From: Streptantibioticus parmotrematis
Lineage (GTDB): Bacteria; Actinomycetota; Actinomycetes; Streptomycetales; Streptomycetaceae
Length of the DNA: 64,000 nucleotides
Assembly: GCF_019890615.1 (NCBI RefSeq)
Contig: NZ_JAINVZ010000014.1
Coordinates: forward strand, 1-64,000
Reading direction: 5' to 3'
Part shown: positions 16,416 to 25,233 of the stretch, piece by piece
How positions within the stretch are numbered: the first letter of the stretch is position 1
How the letters are laid out: every line of letters starts with the position of its first letter
Program-made: the position numbers and the translations under genes
Notes under the pieces: model-generated
What the model was told of the DNA's origin: nothing
Database searches by the model: none
What the model saw: only the letters and a program-made list of their open reading frames with translations

Positions 16416-17183
16416 ATGGTGGAGATCAAGACCGACACGGCACTGGAGGCGATGCGCGAAGCCGGGCGGGTCGTGGCCCACGCGCTCGCGGCGGCCCGCG
16501 CGGCGGCGGCCGTGGGGGTCCGTCTGCGTGAGCTCGACGCGGCCGCCCGGGCCGTCCTGGACGAGGCCGGCGCACGCTCGCCGTTCCTGGGCTACCGGCC
16601 CTCCTTCGCGCCGACCCCCTTCCCGGGCGTGGTCTGCGTCTCGGTCAACGACGCCGTCGCGCACGGCATCCCGGACGACTACCGCCTGCGCGACGGCGAC
16701 CTCGTCAGCGTCGACTGCGGGGCCGAACTCGACGGCTGGACCGGCGACGCCGCGATCAGCTTCGTCGTGGGCACCCCGCGCCCCGCCGACCTCGAACTCA
16801 TCACCGCCACCCAGCAGGCCCTCGACGCGGGCATCGCCGCCGCCACCGTCGGCCACCGCGTCGGCGACATCTCCCACGCCATCGACACCGTCGCCCGCGA
16901 GGCGGCCTGCGGCATGCCGTCCGACTTCGGCGGCCACGGCATCGGCCGCCGGATGCACGAGGACCCCCACGTCCCCAACCGCGGCCGCCCCGGCCGTGGC
17001 TTCCCCCTGCGCCACGGCCTCGCCCTCGCCATCGAGCCGATGCTCATGGCCGGAGGACGCGACAAGTACCGTACGGACGGCGACGGTTGGACCCTGCGCA
17101 CGATCGACGGCAGCCGGGCCGCCCACATCGAGCACACCATCGCCGTCACCGCCGACGGCCCCCGCGTCCTCACGCTGCCCTGA
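16416..17183 (+). CDS. map: Type I methionine aminopeptidase, accessory copy
   Basis: 255 residues. It removes the initiator methionine from nascent proteins. All metal and active-site residues are in place: H83 (VAHGI), D100 and D111 (VDCG...TGDAA), H174 (GGHGIGRRMHEDPH), E207 (AIEPML) and E239 (HIEHT). There is no N-terminal zinc-finger extension. RBS GAGGAG precedes the ATG. It is next to a dedicated divergent XRE regulator rather than ribosomal genes, which suggests it is a second, regulated copy beside a housekeeping map elsewhere. Confidence 0.92.
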   Translation: MVEIKTDTALEAMREAGRVVAHALAAARAAAAVGVRLRELDAAARAVLDEAGARSPFLGYRPSFAPTPFPGVVCVSVNDAVAHGIPDDYRLRDGDLVSVDCGAELDGWTGDAAISFVVGTPRPADLELITATQQALDAGIAAATVGHRVGDISHAIDTVAREAACGMPSDFGGHGIGRRMHEDPHVPNRGRPGRGFPLRHGLALAIEPMLMAGGRDKYRTDGDGWTLRTIDGSRAAHIEHTIAVTADGPRVLTLP

Positions 17184-17219
17184 TCCGCGACAGCACGCCG
17201 ACCGCCTCGCACCGACCGC

Positions 17220-18086
17220 CTACGCGTCCCGGCGCCGGTCCCGCACCTCCGGCCCGGGCCGCATACCGGCCGAGGTGTACGTGGCGACCGCGCCGACGTT
17301 CGCGCTCCGGGTGCACACGATCACGCTGGAGGACCCCATCTCCCGCAGCGCGGCCGCCCCCGCGACCGTGATCGCCACGCCGAAGCCCAGACCGCGGTGG
17401 TCCCGGTGCACCCCCATCGGCTCGATCAGCCCGGGCCTGCCCGGACCGGCCGACCACACCGTCACCGCCGCCACCGCGTCACCCCGGTCGTCGTACGCGA
17501 GCAGGCACCGGGCGTCGGCGTACGACGACCCGGCCGCCATCGCCCGCCACCGCTCAGGCGTGAACGTCGACCGGTCGAACGCCGCACGCTGCACGGCGGC
17601 CCGCGCCTCGGCCCGCTCCGGTCCGACGACCTCGATCCGCACGCCCGGGTCCCCGACCGGTTCCCTCAGGTCACGGCGCAACGGTGTCCACGGTTCGTCG
17701 GGCCGCCAGCCCGCCTCCGTCAGCAGGTCCTGCACCAGGGAGCCGGTCGGCGCCTCGACGTACACCTGGCCCTCGCCCAGCACACCGCGCCCGGGGTCGG
17801 CGACGTCCTCGGCCATCCGCCGGGCCAGTTCCTCGTCGCGCCGGACGTCCGGTGCGACCGTCACCCGCAACAGCGCGGCCCCGTCCAGCAGTCCCACGGC
17901 GACGATCCGCCCGTCCCGGCTCCAGGTCCGCACGGCGGTGCCCGTCGCCTCGGCGCCGAACCGCAGGAACCAGCCCAGGTCCCCGGGATGCAGCTGCATC
18001 GGCGCCCCGTCGTCCTGCCACTCACGCAGCGCGCCCACGGCCGCGTCCAACCCGCCGACTCCCGGTGTGCCCAGCACGATCGCCAT
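17220..18086 (-). CDS. GNAT-family N-acetyltransferase (tandem domains)
   Basis: 288 residues from the ATG at 18086; in-frame ATGs at 18104 and 18122 are possible. The C-terminal half is a clear GNAT fold (AAVTVWSAGPGRPGLIEPMGVHRDHRGLGFGVAITVAG), with the acetyl-CoA loop HRDHRGLGFG. The N-terminal half (LHPGDLGWFLRFGAEATGTAVRTWSRDGRIVAVGLL) looks like a degenerate second GNAT domain. Substrate unknown. It converges on the aminopeptidase gene. Confidence 0.85.
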   Translation of the reverse strand: MAIVLGTPGVGGLDAAVGALREWQDDGAPMQLHPGDLGWFLRFGAEATGTAVRTWSRDGRIVAVGLLDGAALLRVTVAPDVRRDEELARRMAEDVADPGRGVLGEGQVYVEAPTGSLVQDLLTEAGWRPDEPWTPLRRDLREPVGDPGVRIEVVGPERAEARAAVQRAAFDRSTFTPERWRAMAAGSSYADARCLLAYDDRGDAVAAVTVWSAGPGRPGLIEPMGVHRDHRGLGFGVAITVAGAAALREMGSSSVIVCTRSANVGAVATYTSAGMRPGPEVRDRRRDA

Positions 18087-18182
18087 GCCCCGATCGCACA
18101 CCATCCCGCGGACCCGGCGCATCCGGTTTTCGGCGGCCGGGCCCCGCCGTGGGCACGCGGCCCTCGGGCGAGCGGTGGTGGT

Positions 18183-19409
18183 TCAGGCGGCTGGGCGCAG
18201 CGTCTCGTCGAGCCAGTCGGCGATGCGGGCGATGGCCAGCCGCTGGGCGCCCACGTGGCAGTGGGCGTCCGCGCCGAGTTCGTCGCCGAAGGCGAGCAGG
18301 GTGCTGCCGGGAGTGTGGTCGTGGAGTGTCCCGGGCTGGCCGGTGAAGAACAGGTCGCCCTGCGCCTCGCAGACCAGCGTGGGCGCCTTGATCCGCTCGG
18401 CGATGCCGTCGCCGAGGTGGTAGTCGAGCATCGCGGCCAGCACCTGGCGCGGGGTGTCGACACCGAAGACCCAGGCACCGTGGGACAGCGCCCAGCGCAT
18501 CACCGGGGAGTCGGCGGCGGCTCGCTCCAGCTGGACGTCCACCTCGGGGGCGTTCTCGGTCCGCAGCAGGGCGGCCTTGTCCTCGCGGGTGGCGCCGGGG
18601 ATGTCGGCGATGAAGTTCTCGGCGATGTCGTAGACGCCGTCGACGGACACGACGGCGCTGAGGCGGTGCTCGAACGCCGCCGCGCGCGGGGCGAGTTGGC
18701 CGCCCATGCTCAGCCCGATCAGGGCGAGCCCCTCGGGATCGACGTCGTCACGGGTGAGGACGAAGTCGATGGCGGCGCCGACGACGGTCTCCCAGTCGGG
18801 GCGGAAGACCAGGTTCTCCCGGTGCATGGGTCCCGGCTGGCCGGGGCCGTCGAAGGCGAGCACGTGGTAGCCGCGTTCGACGAGCCCGGGGACGCCGAAG
18901 AAGTGGCACTCCTCGGCCGTGCCGTCGAAGCCGTTGTGGATGAGCACCACCGGGTGGGGGCGGCCCCGGCCGTCGTCGGCGGCTTCGTACCAGTAGCCGG
19001 GCAGGGTGGTGTTCTCGAACGGGATCTCCACCGGCGTCACCGGGCGCTCGGACAGCGCGACCGCGGACCTGAAGGCCGCCACGCTCGCCTCGTAGACGTG
19101 GTCGATCCGCGGGTCGGCGGGGTTCCCGTGCAGGAAGAACTCCGCGGAGCGGTAGTAGTTCGAGGCGCGCAGCCAGGCGTCGCGGGCGGAGACGGGGTGC
19201 CTCCCCCGCTCGGCCTCGCGGGCCACGTCGGCGACGCGGTCGGCGGTGAGCAGCCACTCGTCGTACCAGCTGTCGAAGTCACCCTCGCGGATGCGCTGCG
19301 CGGTGGTGAGCACCTCGCCGAAGTCGGCGCCGCCGTAGGCGATGTGACCGAAGGACCTGAGGGTCTCGTACCAGAACGACGGGTTGTTGCCGAAGAGCAC
19401 AGGGCGCAT
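18183..19409 (-). CDS. FrsA/DUF1100-like alpha/beta hydrolase
   Basis: 408 residues. A helical N-terminal cap domain (about 1-130) precedes the hydrolase fold: VLIHNGFDGTAEE, FDGPGQPGP, nucleophile elbow IGLSMGGQLAPR, acid in CEAQGDLFF and His in DAHCHVGAQ. The cap plus this elbow is the FrsA / dihydropseudooxynicotine-hydrolase group, which cleaves C-C or ester bonds in small molecules. It diverges from a TetR regulator across 95 bp containing repeated TTTCG(T/C)(A/G)TTAAG sequences. Confidence 0.85.
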   Translation of the reverse strand: MRPVLFGNNPSFWYETLRSFGHIAYGGADFGEVLTTAQRIREGDFDSWYDEWLLTADRVADVAREAERGRHPVSARDAWLRASNYYRSAEFFLHGNPADPRIDHVYEASVAAFRSAVALSERPVTPVEIPFENTTLPGYWYEAADDGRGRPHPVVLIHNGFDGTAEECHFFGVPGLVERGYHVLAFDGPGQPGPMHRENLVFRPDWETVVGAAIDFVLTRDDVDPEGLALIGLSMGGQLAPRAAAFEHRLSAVVSVDGVYDIAENFIADIPGATREDKAALLRTENAPEVDVQLERAAADSPVMRWALSHGAWVFGVDTPRQVLAAMLDYHLGDGIAERIKAPTLVCEAQGDLFFTGQPGTLHDHTPGSTLLAFGDELGADAHCHVGAQRLAIARIADWLDETLRPAA

Positions 19410-19425
19410 GACCGGCCTCCTAAGG

Positions 19426-19496
19426 CGAAAGTTTTCGTATTAAGCGAGCCCAACGTACATCACCTCCGAGCTAAAGGTGAACCCTTTCGCGTTAAG
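19426..19496. promoter_or_regulatory. Candidate TetR operators in a divergent promoter
   Basis: TTTCGTATTAAG (19433-19444) and TTTCGCGTTAAG (19485-19496) are direct repeats 52 bp apart. The first overlaps an inverted repeat CGAAA-GT-TTTCG (19426-19437). The second ends 8 bp before the TetR start codon, so that transcript would be nearly leaderless. The interval drives both the FrsA-like and TetR genes. Confidence 0.55.
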
Positions 19497-19504
19497 ATGG
19501 CCGC

Positions 19505-20086
19505 ATGACCGACCAGCCGACTCCCCGCCGCCCGGGCGGACGGACCGCACGGGTGCGTACGGACGTGCACCGGGCCGTCGAGGAACTCGCCCGCGCACAC
19601 CCCCTGTCGGAGCTGACCCTCGCGCAGGTGGCCGACCGCTCCGGGGTGCACCTGGGCACCCTCTACCGCCGCTGGAAGACGCTGGACGGCCTGCTCCTCG
19701 ACGTCGTCAACGAGCGGCTGAGCGCGCCGATGCCCGACACCGGATCCCTGCGGGAGGACCTGGAGCGTTACGCGCGCCGGGCCGCCGACGATCTCGCCGG
19801 CCCCGTCGGCACGATGCTGGTGCAGACCCTCGTCGCCATCCGGCGGGAGGACGACGGGGGCGGACTGGACAAGCTGCCGCCTGCTCTGGCCCGGCGATTC
19901 GACGACCTGGAGGCGGTACTCGACCGTGCGGCCGCCCGGGGGGAGGACGTTCCCAGCGTGCAGGAGGTCTTCGAGGTCGTCCTCGCCCCGCTGTACGCCG
20001 CCGTGCTGTTCGGCATCGGTCCCAGTGGCCCGGCCGCCGCGGGACCCCTCGTCGAGCGCCTCACGCGGCTCGTCGGCACCGCCTGA
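19505..20086 (+). CDS. TetR-family transcriptional regulator
   Basis: 193 residues. HTH LTLAQVADRSGVHLGTLYRRWKTL is diagnostic, and the C terminus is a TetR_C_11-like helical domain. It is divergent from the FrsA-like hydrolase gene, whose inducer or product it probably senses. No recognisable Shine-Dalgarno lies before the ATG; the AT-rich sequence directly upstream suggests the start site is very close to the promoter. Confidence 0.92.
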   Translation: MTDQPTPRRPGGRTARVRTDVHRAVEELARAHPLSELTLAQVADRSGVHLGTLYRRWKTLDGLLLDVVNERLSAPMPDTGSLREDLERYARRAADDLAGPVGTMLVQTLVAIRREDDGGGLDKLPPALARRFDDLEAVLDRAAARGEDVPSVQEVFEVVLAPLYAAVLFGIGPSGPAAAGPLVERLTRLVGTA

Positions 20087-20185
20087 ACGGGTCGCGCGGT
20101 GGCGGGGCTTGGCACGCGTACGGCGCGGCACGCACACTTGCCCCATCACACAGGCTTCGGGTGATTCGCCGAACAGGGGGAAACT

Positions 20186-20974
20186 GTGAGCAGATCCCAC
20201 GCGGTGCCGACGGCACGGGTGCTGCGGCTCGCCGAGGACCGCGGATTCGGGCAGCCCGTCACCACCGTGGCCGTCCAGCCCTTCAAGGTCCCTGAGGTCG
20301 TGGGCGGTTGCCTCACCCTCCTACTGGTCGTTCCCGGCCTGGTGCTGAGCCTGCCGTTACCCTGGCCCGCGACCGCACACCTGGTGGGTTACGGTCTGCT
20401 CGCGGCCGTCCCGTTGGTCGTGCTGGTCACCTGGTGGTGCGGCCGCCGGGCGGAACGGCCGTTCGCGCCCGCACTGCACTGCTTCCACGAGGGGTTGATC
20501 CTCGACACCCAGGACGACGTCGAGGTGTTCGCCTGGCACGAGGTGCTCGTCTACGACTGGACGACCACCTCCCAGAGCAACCAGCCGTCCAAGACCCGTC
20601 ATCTGAAGCTGAGGACCCGCGAGGGACGGGAGATCCGCGATCTGACCTACGCACGTCAAGCGGAGGTCATTTCGCAGCTGGCCGACACGGCCGAAGCACC
20701 CCGCGCGCGGGAGCAGTTGGAGAACAGCGGTTCGGTCACGTTCGGCGACTACGTTCTCTCCACGGCGGGACTGACGGTCGACGGCACCTTCCACCCGTGG
20801 TCACATCTGCGGCGCCCGCACTCCCGCTTCCTTCCCCAGCCCCGCCCGCTGGAGATCCGCACCGGACCCGGCCACTGGAAGCGCCTGTGGATCGACGGCT
20901 CCACGACGCCGTACGGAGCCGTTCTGCTGGACCTCGTGGGCCGGTGCGTGGACGATCACAGCGTGATCCAGTAG
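20186..20974 (+). CDS. Two-helix membrane protein with PH-like cytoplasmic region, unknown function
   Basis: 262 residues from GTG 20186. Two adjacent membrane helices at about 36-58 (GGCLTLLLVVPGLVLSL) and 64-84 (AHLVGYGLLAAVPLVVLVTWW), then a soluble region of about 175 residues with alternating beta strands (EGLILDTQDDVEVFAWHEVLVYDW, HLKLRTREGREI). This layout resembles actinobacterial DUF6585-like proteins, but I do not recognise it with certainty. It stands alone, with no obvious operon partner. Confidence 0.72.
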   Translation: MSRSHAVPTARVLRLAEDRGFGQPVTTVAVQPFKVPEVVGGCLTLLLVVPGLVLSLPLPWPATAHLVGYGLLAAVPLVVLVTWWCGRRAERPFAPALHCFHEGLILDTQDDVEVFAWHEVLVYDWTTTSQSNQPSKTRHLKLRTREGREIRDLTYARQAEVISQLADTAEAPRAREQLENSGSVTFGDYVLSTAGLTVDGTFHPWSHLRRPHSRFLPQPRPLEIRTGPGHWKRLWIDGSTTPYGAVLLDLVGRCVDDHSVIQ

Positions 20975-21096
20975 TGCCGACGCGGCGGCTTCCGCTGACG
21001 CGGCGGGCGCCCCGTCCGCCCAGGTAGCAGACCGCTGAGCAGCGAGATACGTTGACAGGAGAGCGGCCACAAGAGATCCGCAGGCGACAGGCAGCC

Positions 21097-22518
21097 ATGA
21101 ACGACGACCAGCGTCCGTCCGGTGACCGGACCCGCCATCTCACTCCACAGGAGCGGATCGCCCGGGGCAAGGCCGCGCGGTCCGTCGCGCCGCGCTCCGG
21201 GCACGCCGAGTTCCGGCCCACTCCGGAGCGCCCAGACCCCCTGGATGTCATCCGCGCCCAGTCGGCGAAGAGGCTGCCGGAGCTGGTGCCGATCCGCTAC
21301 GGCCGGATGAGCGAGTCGCCGTTCCGCTTCTACCGGGGAGCGGCCGCGATCATGGCGGCCGACCTCGCCGGGACGCCGCGCACCGGCATCACCACGCAGT
21401 TGTGCGGCGACGCGCACTGCCTGAACTTCCGGCTGCTGGCCTCGCCGGAACGGCACCTGATGTTCGACATCAACGACTTCGACGAGACGCTGCCCGGGCC
21501 GTGGGAATGGGACGTCAAACGCCTGTCGGCGAGCCTGGTCATCGCGGGCCGCGCCAACGGCTTCTCCGCGAAGGACCGGGCCTGCGTGGTCGCCGCCGCC
21601 GTACGGGCCTACCGCCAACGCATGCGCGCGCTGGCCGAGTTGGGCGATCTCGACGTCTGGTACACACACCTCGACGCGGACGAGTTGCAGGAGCAGTTCG
21701 CCTCCGTGCTCAGCGCCGACGACTCCGACCGGTGGCGGCGCACCCGGGAAGCGGCCCGCGCCCGCGACACCCTTCAGGCCTTCGACAAGCTCACCCGCGT
21801 CGTCGACGGACGACGCCAGATCGCCCCCGATCCGCCGCTGCTCACGCGCCTGGCGGACCTGCTCCCCGAGGCCCCGCGCGAGGCGCTGGAGCAGGCCCTC
21901 GGCAGCCTGGTCGAACGCTACAGCCACACTCTCCAGTCGGACCGCCGCCACCTCCTGGAGGGCTACCGGTACGCCGACGCGGCCCGCAAGGTCGTCGGCG
22001 TGGGCAGTGTGGGAACGCGGTGCTGGATCATCCTGATGCTCGGCAAGGACGCCGAGGACCCGCTGTTCCTCCAGGCCAAGGAGGCGGACGAGTCGGTGCT
22101 CGCGCCCTACACCGGTGCCCGGCCCTTCGCCACGCAGGGCGAACGGGTGGTGGCGGGCCAGCGGCTCATGCAGGCCACCAGCGACATCTTCCTCGGATGG
22201 GAACGCGTCCACGGCATCGACGGGCGCCTGCGGGACTTCTACATACGGCAGTTGCGGGACTGGAAGGGCGTCCTGGCGACCGAGACCATGTCGCCGAGGC
22301 GGATGGAACTCTTCGGCCGCGCGTGCGGCGCCACCCTGGCCCGCGCCCACGCCCGGTCCGGCGACCGCGTCGCCATCGCGGCCTACCTGGGCGGCGGCGA
22401 CGTCTTCGACCGCGCGCTGACGACGTTCGCCGAGCTGTACGCGGACCAGAACGAGAAGGACCACCAGGCACTGCTCGACTCGATCAGGGCCGGACGGGTC
22501 CCCGCCGAAGCCGCATGA
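21097..22518 (+). CDS. DUF2252 family protein
   Basis: 473 residues. Matches DUF2252 throughout: ARGKAARSVAPRSGHAEF, then MSESPFRFYRGAAAIMAADLA, QLCGDAHCLNFRLL, FDINDFDETLPGPWEWDVKRLSASL and VGVGSVGTRCWIILM. The GD-x-H-x-x-N and D-x-N-D-F-D segments resemble aminoglycoside-phosphotransferase/kinase-like folds, but no activity is established. Start: ATG 21097 is chosen; an in-frame TTG at 21052 would add 15 residues unlike the family. No membrane segments. Confidence 0.85.
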   Translation: MNDDQRPSGDRTRHLTPQERIARGKAARSVAPRSGHAEFRPTPERPDPLDVIRAQSAKRLPELVPIRYGRMSESPFRFYRGAAAIMAADLAGTPRTGITTQLCGDAHCLNFRLLASPERHLMFDINDFDETLPGPWEWDVKRLSASLVIAGRANGFSAKDRACVVAAAVRAYRQRMRALAELGDLDVWYTHLDADELQEQFASVLSADDSDRWRRTREAARARDTLQAFDKLTRVVDGRRQIAPDPPLLTRLADLLPEAPREALEQALGSLVERYSHTLQSDRRHLLEGYRYADAARKVVGVGSVGTRCWIILMLGKDAEDPLFLQAKEADESVLAPYTGARPFATQGERVVAGQRLMQATSDIFLGWERVHGIDGRLRDFYIRQLRDWKGVLATETMSPRRMELFGRACGATLARAHARSGDRVAIAAYLGGGDVFDRALTTFAELYADQNEKDHQALLDSIRAGRVPAEAA

Positions 22519-22649
22519 CCGCGGGGCGCCGCACGACCGCCGAACGGGGACGACCACCCGGTCCCGCGGGGTCCCGGCGGCGGCCCTGGCACGGCTCGTT
22601 GGGGGGCCGGCTGGCAACCGGCGGTGACGCGCGCAGGACTGCGGCCGCG

Positions 22650-23831
22650 TCAGTGGCGCGCCGGAGAGGTGTGCTCGCACAGGGCCGTGGTCACGGCGGT
22701 CCGAACGTCGGTGTCCTGCGCGGCGGTTCCGCCGGGGTCGAGGTTGACCATCACGGTCGCCTGCCGCCCGTCCGGCGTCACGCCGGTCATCGTCTCGAAG
22801 CCCGGGATGCCGCCGTCGTGCCCCCAGAACCGGCCGCCGCACGGCAGCGGGTCGCTCTCCAGGCCCAGCCCGTACGCGCTCCCGGAGGCGTCCCCGGTCG
22901 GGACCGTGGTCTCCATCGCCCGTAGCTCGGCGGGCGGCAGCAGCCTTCCCCGCAGGAGCGCGCCGAGGAACCGGTTCATGTCCGCACCGCTGGAGATCAT
23001 GGCTCCGGAGGCGTAGGCGACCGACGGGTTGAACTCGCTCACGTCGATCCGGTCGGAAGCCGTCGGCTCCGCGTACCCGTGCGGGTGCGGGCCGGGGATG
23101 GCGGACGCGTCCACGGGCACGGAGGTGTCGTGCAGACCGAGCGGCTCGATGACGCGCCGGTCGATCTCCTCGCCGTACGGGTGCCCGGTCACGGCCTCGA
23201 TGAGCAGTCCGGCGAGCACGTAGTCGGTGTTCGAGTAGCTCCACCCGGTCCCGGGCGCGAACACGGGAGGATGCGCCAGCGCGAGTTTCACGAGGTCGAG
23301 CGGGCTGTAGTGCGCCAGCGGTTGGGACAGGACCGTCTGAAGGCTGAGGTAGTCCAGGTAGTCGGGCAGGCCACTGGTGTGCTGGAGCAGTTGCCGCACC
23401 GTGATGTCGCGCCCGTCGTTCCCGTTGCCCCGCACCACACCGGGCAGGTACCGCTCGATCGGCGCGTCGAGTACGACCGTGTGCTCGGCGACGAGCTGAA
23501 GCACCACCGTGGCGACGTACATCTTCGTCATGCTGCCGATCCGGAACCTGCTGCCGTCCGCCATCGGCGCACCGGTGGCGACATCCGCCACGCCACTGGT
23601 CAGCACCGTCGTCCCGCCGTGCCCGTCGCTGACCTCGGCCAGCGCTCCCGGCGCCCCGTCAACGGTGGTCAGCCGCCGCAGGATCCCGCTCACGCCGCCG
23701 TACGGCACGGTCGCCTTCGCGGTGACGCTCGACGGGCCTCCTCCGGCCGCGAACGCGGCGGGCGCGACGCCACCCGTGCCCACCGCGAGCGCCACCACGG
23801 CGGCGCACCCGGCGATCCTGCGTCGACACAT
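22650..23831 (-). CDS. Secreted serine hydrolase (class C beta-lactamase / D-Ala-D-Ala carboxypeptidase type)
   Basis: 393 residues. Signal peptide 1-28 (RRRIAGCAAVVALAVGTGGVAPAAFA). Family motifs: S-x-x-K in RIGSMTKMYVA, Y-S-N in GWSYSNTDYVLAG, and a C-terminal H-x-G in WGHDGGIPGF replacing KTG. These place it with Streptomyces R61-type DD-peptidases and related esterases. ATG 23831 has GAGGGGGAG upstream. It would act outside the cell on peptidoglycan or D-amino-acid substrates. Confidence 0.88.
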   Translation of the reverse strand: MCRRRIAGCAAVVALAVGTGGVAPAAFAAGGGPSSVTAKATVPYGGVSGILRRLTTVDGAPGALAEVSDGHGGTTVLTSGVADVATGAPMADGSRFRIGSMTKMYVATVVLQLVAEHTVVLDAPIERYLPGVVRGNGNDGRDITVRQLLQHTSGLPDYLDYLSLQTVLSQPLAHYSPLDLVKLALAHPPVFAPGTGWSYSNTDYVLAGLLIEAVTGHPYGEEIDRRVIEPLGLHDTSVPVDASAIPGPHPHGYAEPTASDRIDVSEFNPSVAYASGAMISSGADMNRFLGALLRGRLLPPAELRAMETTVPTGDASGSAYGLGLESDPLPCGGRFWGHDGGIPGFETMTGVTPDGRQATVMVNLDPGGTAAQDTDVRTAVTTALCEHTSPARH

Positions 23832-24283
23832 GGGAATCTCCCCCTCGGTTCTCCGGATTCCGCACCTCGACCGGGCGCGGGGAACCACAGACGGGCGCGG
23901 TGTCGCACGTCGGACGGGCTGTGTGCTTGCTTGCCGCCCCTGGCACCTCACAGTGTTTCCGCACCCTCCGGCCCCGGCCCATGGGGCTCTCCCCCGTATG
24001 CACAGGGGGGTTGTCCGGCCTGAACGGGCCGCGGGCCCCCGAAAACGGCCGACCGCCGCACGACCTTCGTGGACACGGCCGTTGGTCCCGTTCACGCGCC
24101 GGTGCGGAGCCAACGTCCGCTCGTTGCATACGAAACCACCCCGGCGTCGGCGGCCTCGTCCGGCCCCGGAGGCGAGGCCGCCCTCGTCGTGGTGTCATCG
24201 AAGAAGAGCCACCGTGCGAATCATCTGGACATCACGCGGCAGCGCTCCGAAGCCGCGGGCCGCGTATCACGGAAGGAATCATC
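23832..24283. other. Divergent 450-bp intergenic region
   Basis: No gene is convincing here. It carries the promoters of the serine hydrolase (left) and the CBS protein (right) and contains a DosR-like box, GGCCGTTGGTCCC, listed separately. Confidence 0.6.
24077..24089. promoter_or_regulatory. DosR/OsdR-like half box
   Basis: GGCCGTTGGTCCC reads GGGACCAACGGCC on the other strand, resembling the GGGAC(C/T)..(A/T)..GNCC core of DosR-type sites. It lies 195 bp before an Hrp1-like CBS gene, a family under DosR control in mycobacteria. The distance is long and only one clear box is visible. Confidence 0.3.
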
Positions 24284-24718
24284 ATGGCCGGCAGTCTGCG
24301 AGCCCGGGACATCATGACCGGCGGCGTGCAATGCGTCGGCGCTCACCAGTCGTTGCAGGACGCGGCGCGGATGATGCGTGATCTCAAGGTCGGCGCACTG
24401 CCCATCTGCGGCGACGACAACAAGCTGACCGGCATGATCACCGACCGCGACATCGTCATCAGGTGCTGCGCGGAGGGCATCGACCCGGCGGCGGTGCAGG
24501 CGGGCTCCTTGCAGGGCGATCTCCAGTGGATCGACGCCGACGCGGACGCGGGCGAGGCCCTCCACACGATGGAGCAGCACCGGATCAAGCGGCTCCCGGT
24601 GATCGACGTCAAGGGCGGCCACCAGCTGGTCGGCGTGATCACGGAGGCCAACCTGGCCAAGAACCTCACGGACGCGCAGATCGCGGAATTCGCCAGCCAC
24701 GTCTACGCCGGAGCGTGA
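24284..24718 (+). CDS. Tandem CBS-domain protein, Hrp1-like
   Basis: 144 residues made almost entirely of two CBS motifs: ARDIMTGGVQCVGAHQSLQDAARMM...GALPICGDDNKLTGMITDRDIVIR, then DADADAGEALHTMEQHRIKRLPVID...LVGVITEANLAKNL. Length and sequence pattern (GALPICGDD, TDRDIVI, TEA-x-LA) follow mycobacterial Hrp1 (Rv2626c), a hypoxia-response protein. It probably binds an adenine nucleotide as a dimer; partners are unknown. The start is supported by GGAAGGAA 9 nt upstream. Non-coding repeats follow. Confidence 0.88.
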   Translation: MAGSLRARDIMTGGVQCVGAHQSLQDAARMMRDLKVGALPICGDDNKLTGMITDRDIVIRCCAEGIDPAAVQAGSLQGDLQWIDADADAGEALHTMEQHRIKRLPVIDVKGGHQLVGVITEANLAKNLTDAQIAEFASHVYAGA

Positions 24719-24827
24719 GGTCGGCCCTCTCGGGCCCTTCGGCCGGGTGGGGCGGCGGAGGTCGGCGTGCCCGGCCCTCCCATCAACTTGGTTTCTGGGG
24801 GCGGCGGATGAGGGCTGGCTGGTTGGA

Positions 24828-24888
24828 CGGTCGGTCGGTCGGTTGGTTAGTTGGTTGGCTGGCGGGCTGGCGGGCTGGCGGGCTGGAT
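24828..24888. repeat. Low-complexity GGTC/GGTT/GGCGGGCT repeat tract
   Basis: Short tandem GGTCGGTCGGTC, then GGTTGGTTAG, then three copies of GGCGGGCT. It lies downstream of the CBS gene and looks like replication slippage rather than a coding or regulatory element. Confidence 0.7.
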
Positions 24889-24972
24889 CAGCGGTCGGGA
24901 TGACGGCGTGGTACGAGGTCGTCGTGGTCGGGCTGGTTGGTTGGGGGTCCCTCGTCGCTGCGTGGGGTGCGG

Positions 24973-25228
24973 AGTGTTACGTCTGCGCCGCTTCGCGGCT
25001 TGAGGGGCAGGAGGGGAGGGGCTCCAGCGCTGCGCGCCCCGCACGACAACCGATCGCTTCGCGCCCGGCCCCGACCTGACCGGGGACAAGTGAGCACCGT
25101 GGACGAGACAGGTACGAAGTGTCACGTCTGCGCTGCTTCGCAGCTTGAGGGGCAGGAGGGGAGGGCTCCAGCGCTGCGCGCCCCGCTCGACGGCCGATCG
25201 CTTCGCGCCCGGCTCAGCCTGACCGGGG
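24973..25228 (+). repeat. Two direct copies of repeat A (about 111-113 bp each)
   Basis: Copies at 24973-25085 and 25118-25228 share AGTGT(T/C)ACGTCTGCG, (C/T)TTGAGGGGCAGGAGGGGAGG, GCTCCAGCGCTGCGCGCCCC, GATCGCTTCGCGCCCGGC and CTGACCGGGG, about 145 bp apart. Their first 45 bp are the reverse complement of the ends of repeat B (25410-25455 and 25775-25815), so A and B are the inverted arms of one element. No coding function is visible. Confidence 0.8.
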
Positions 25229-25233
25229 TCCAG

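Noticed and set aside
20956-23244. 762-codon minus-strand frame
   Set aside because: It runs antisense to the DUF2252 gene and overlaps the serine hydrolase out of frame; composition is Arg/Ala/Gly-rich with no domain.
24828-24888. Possible direct-repeat array resembling CRISPR
   Set aside because: Units are only 4-8 bp with no spacers and no cas genes; it is a low-complexity tract.
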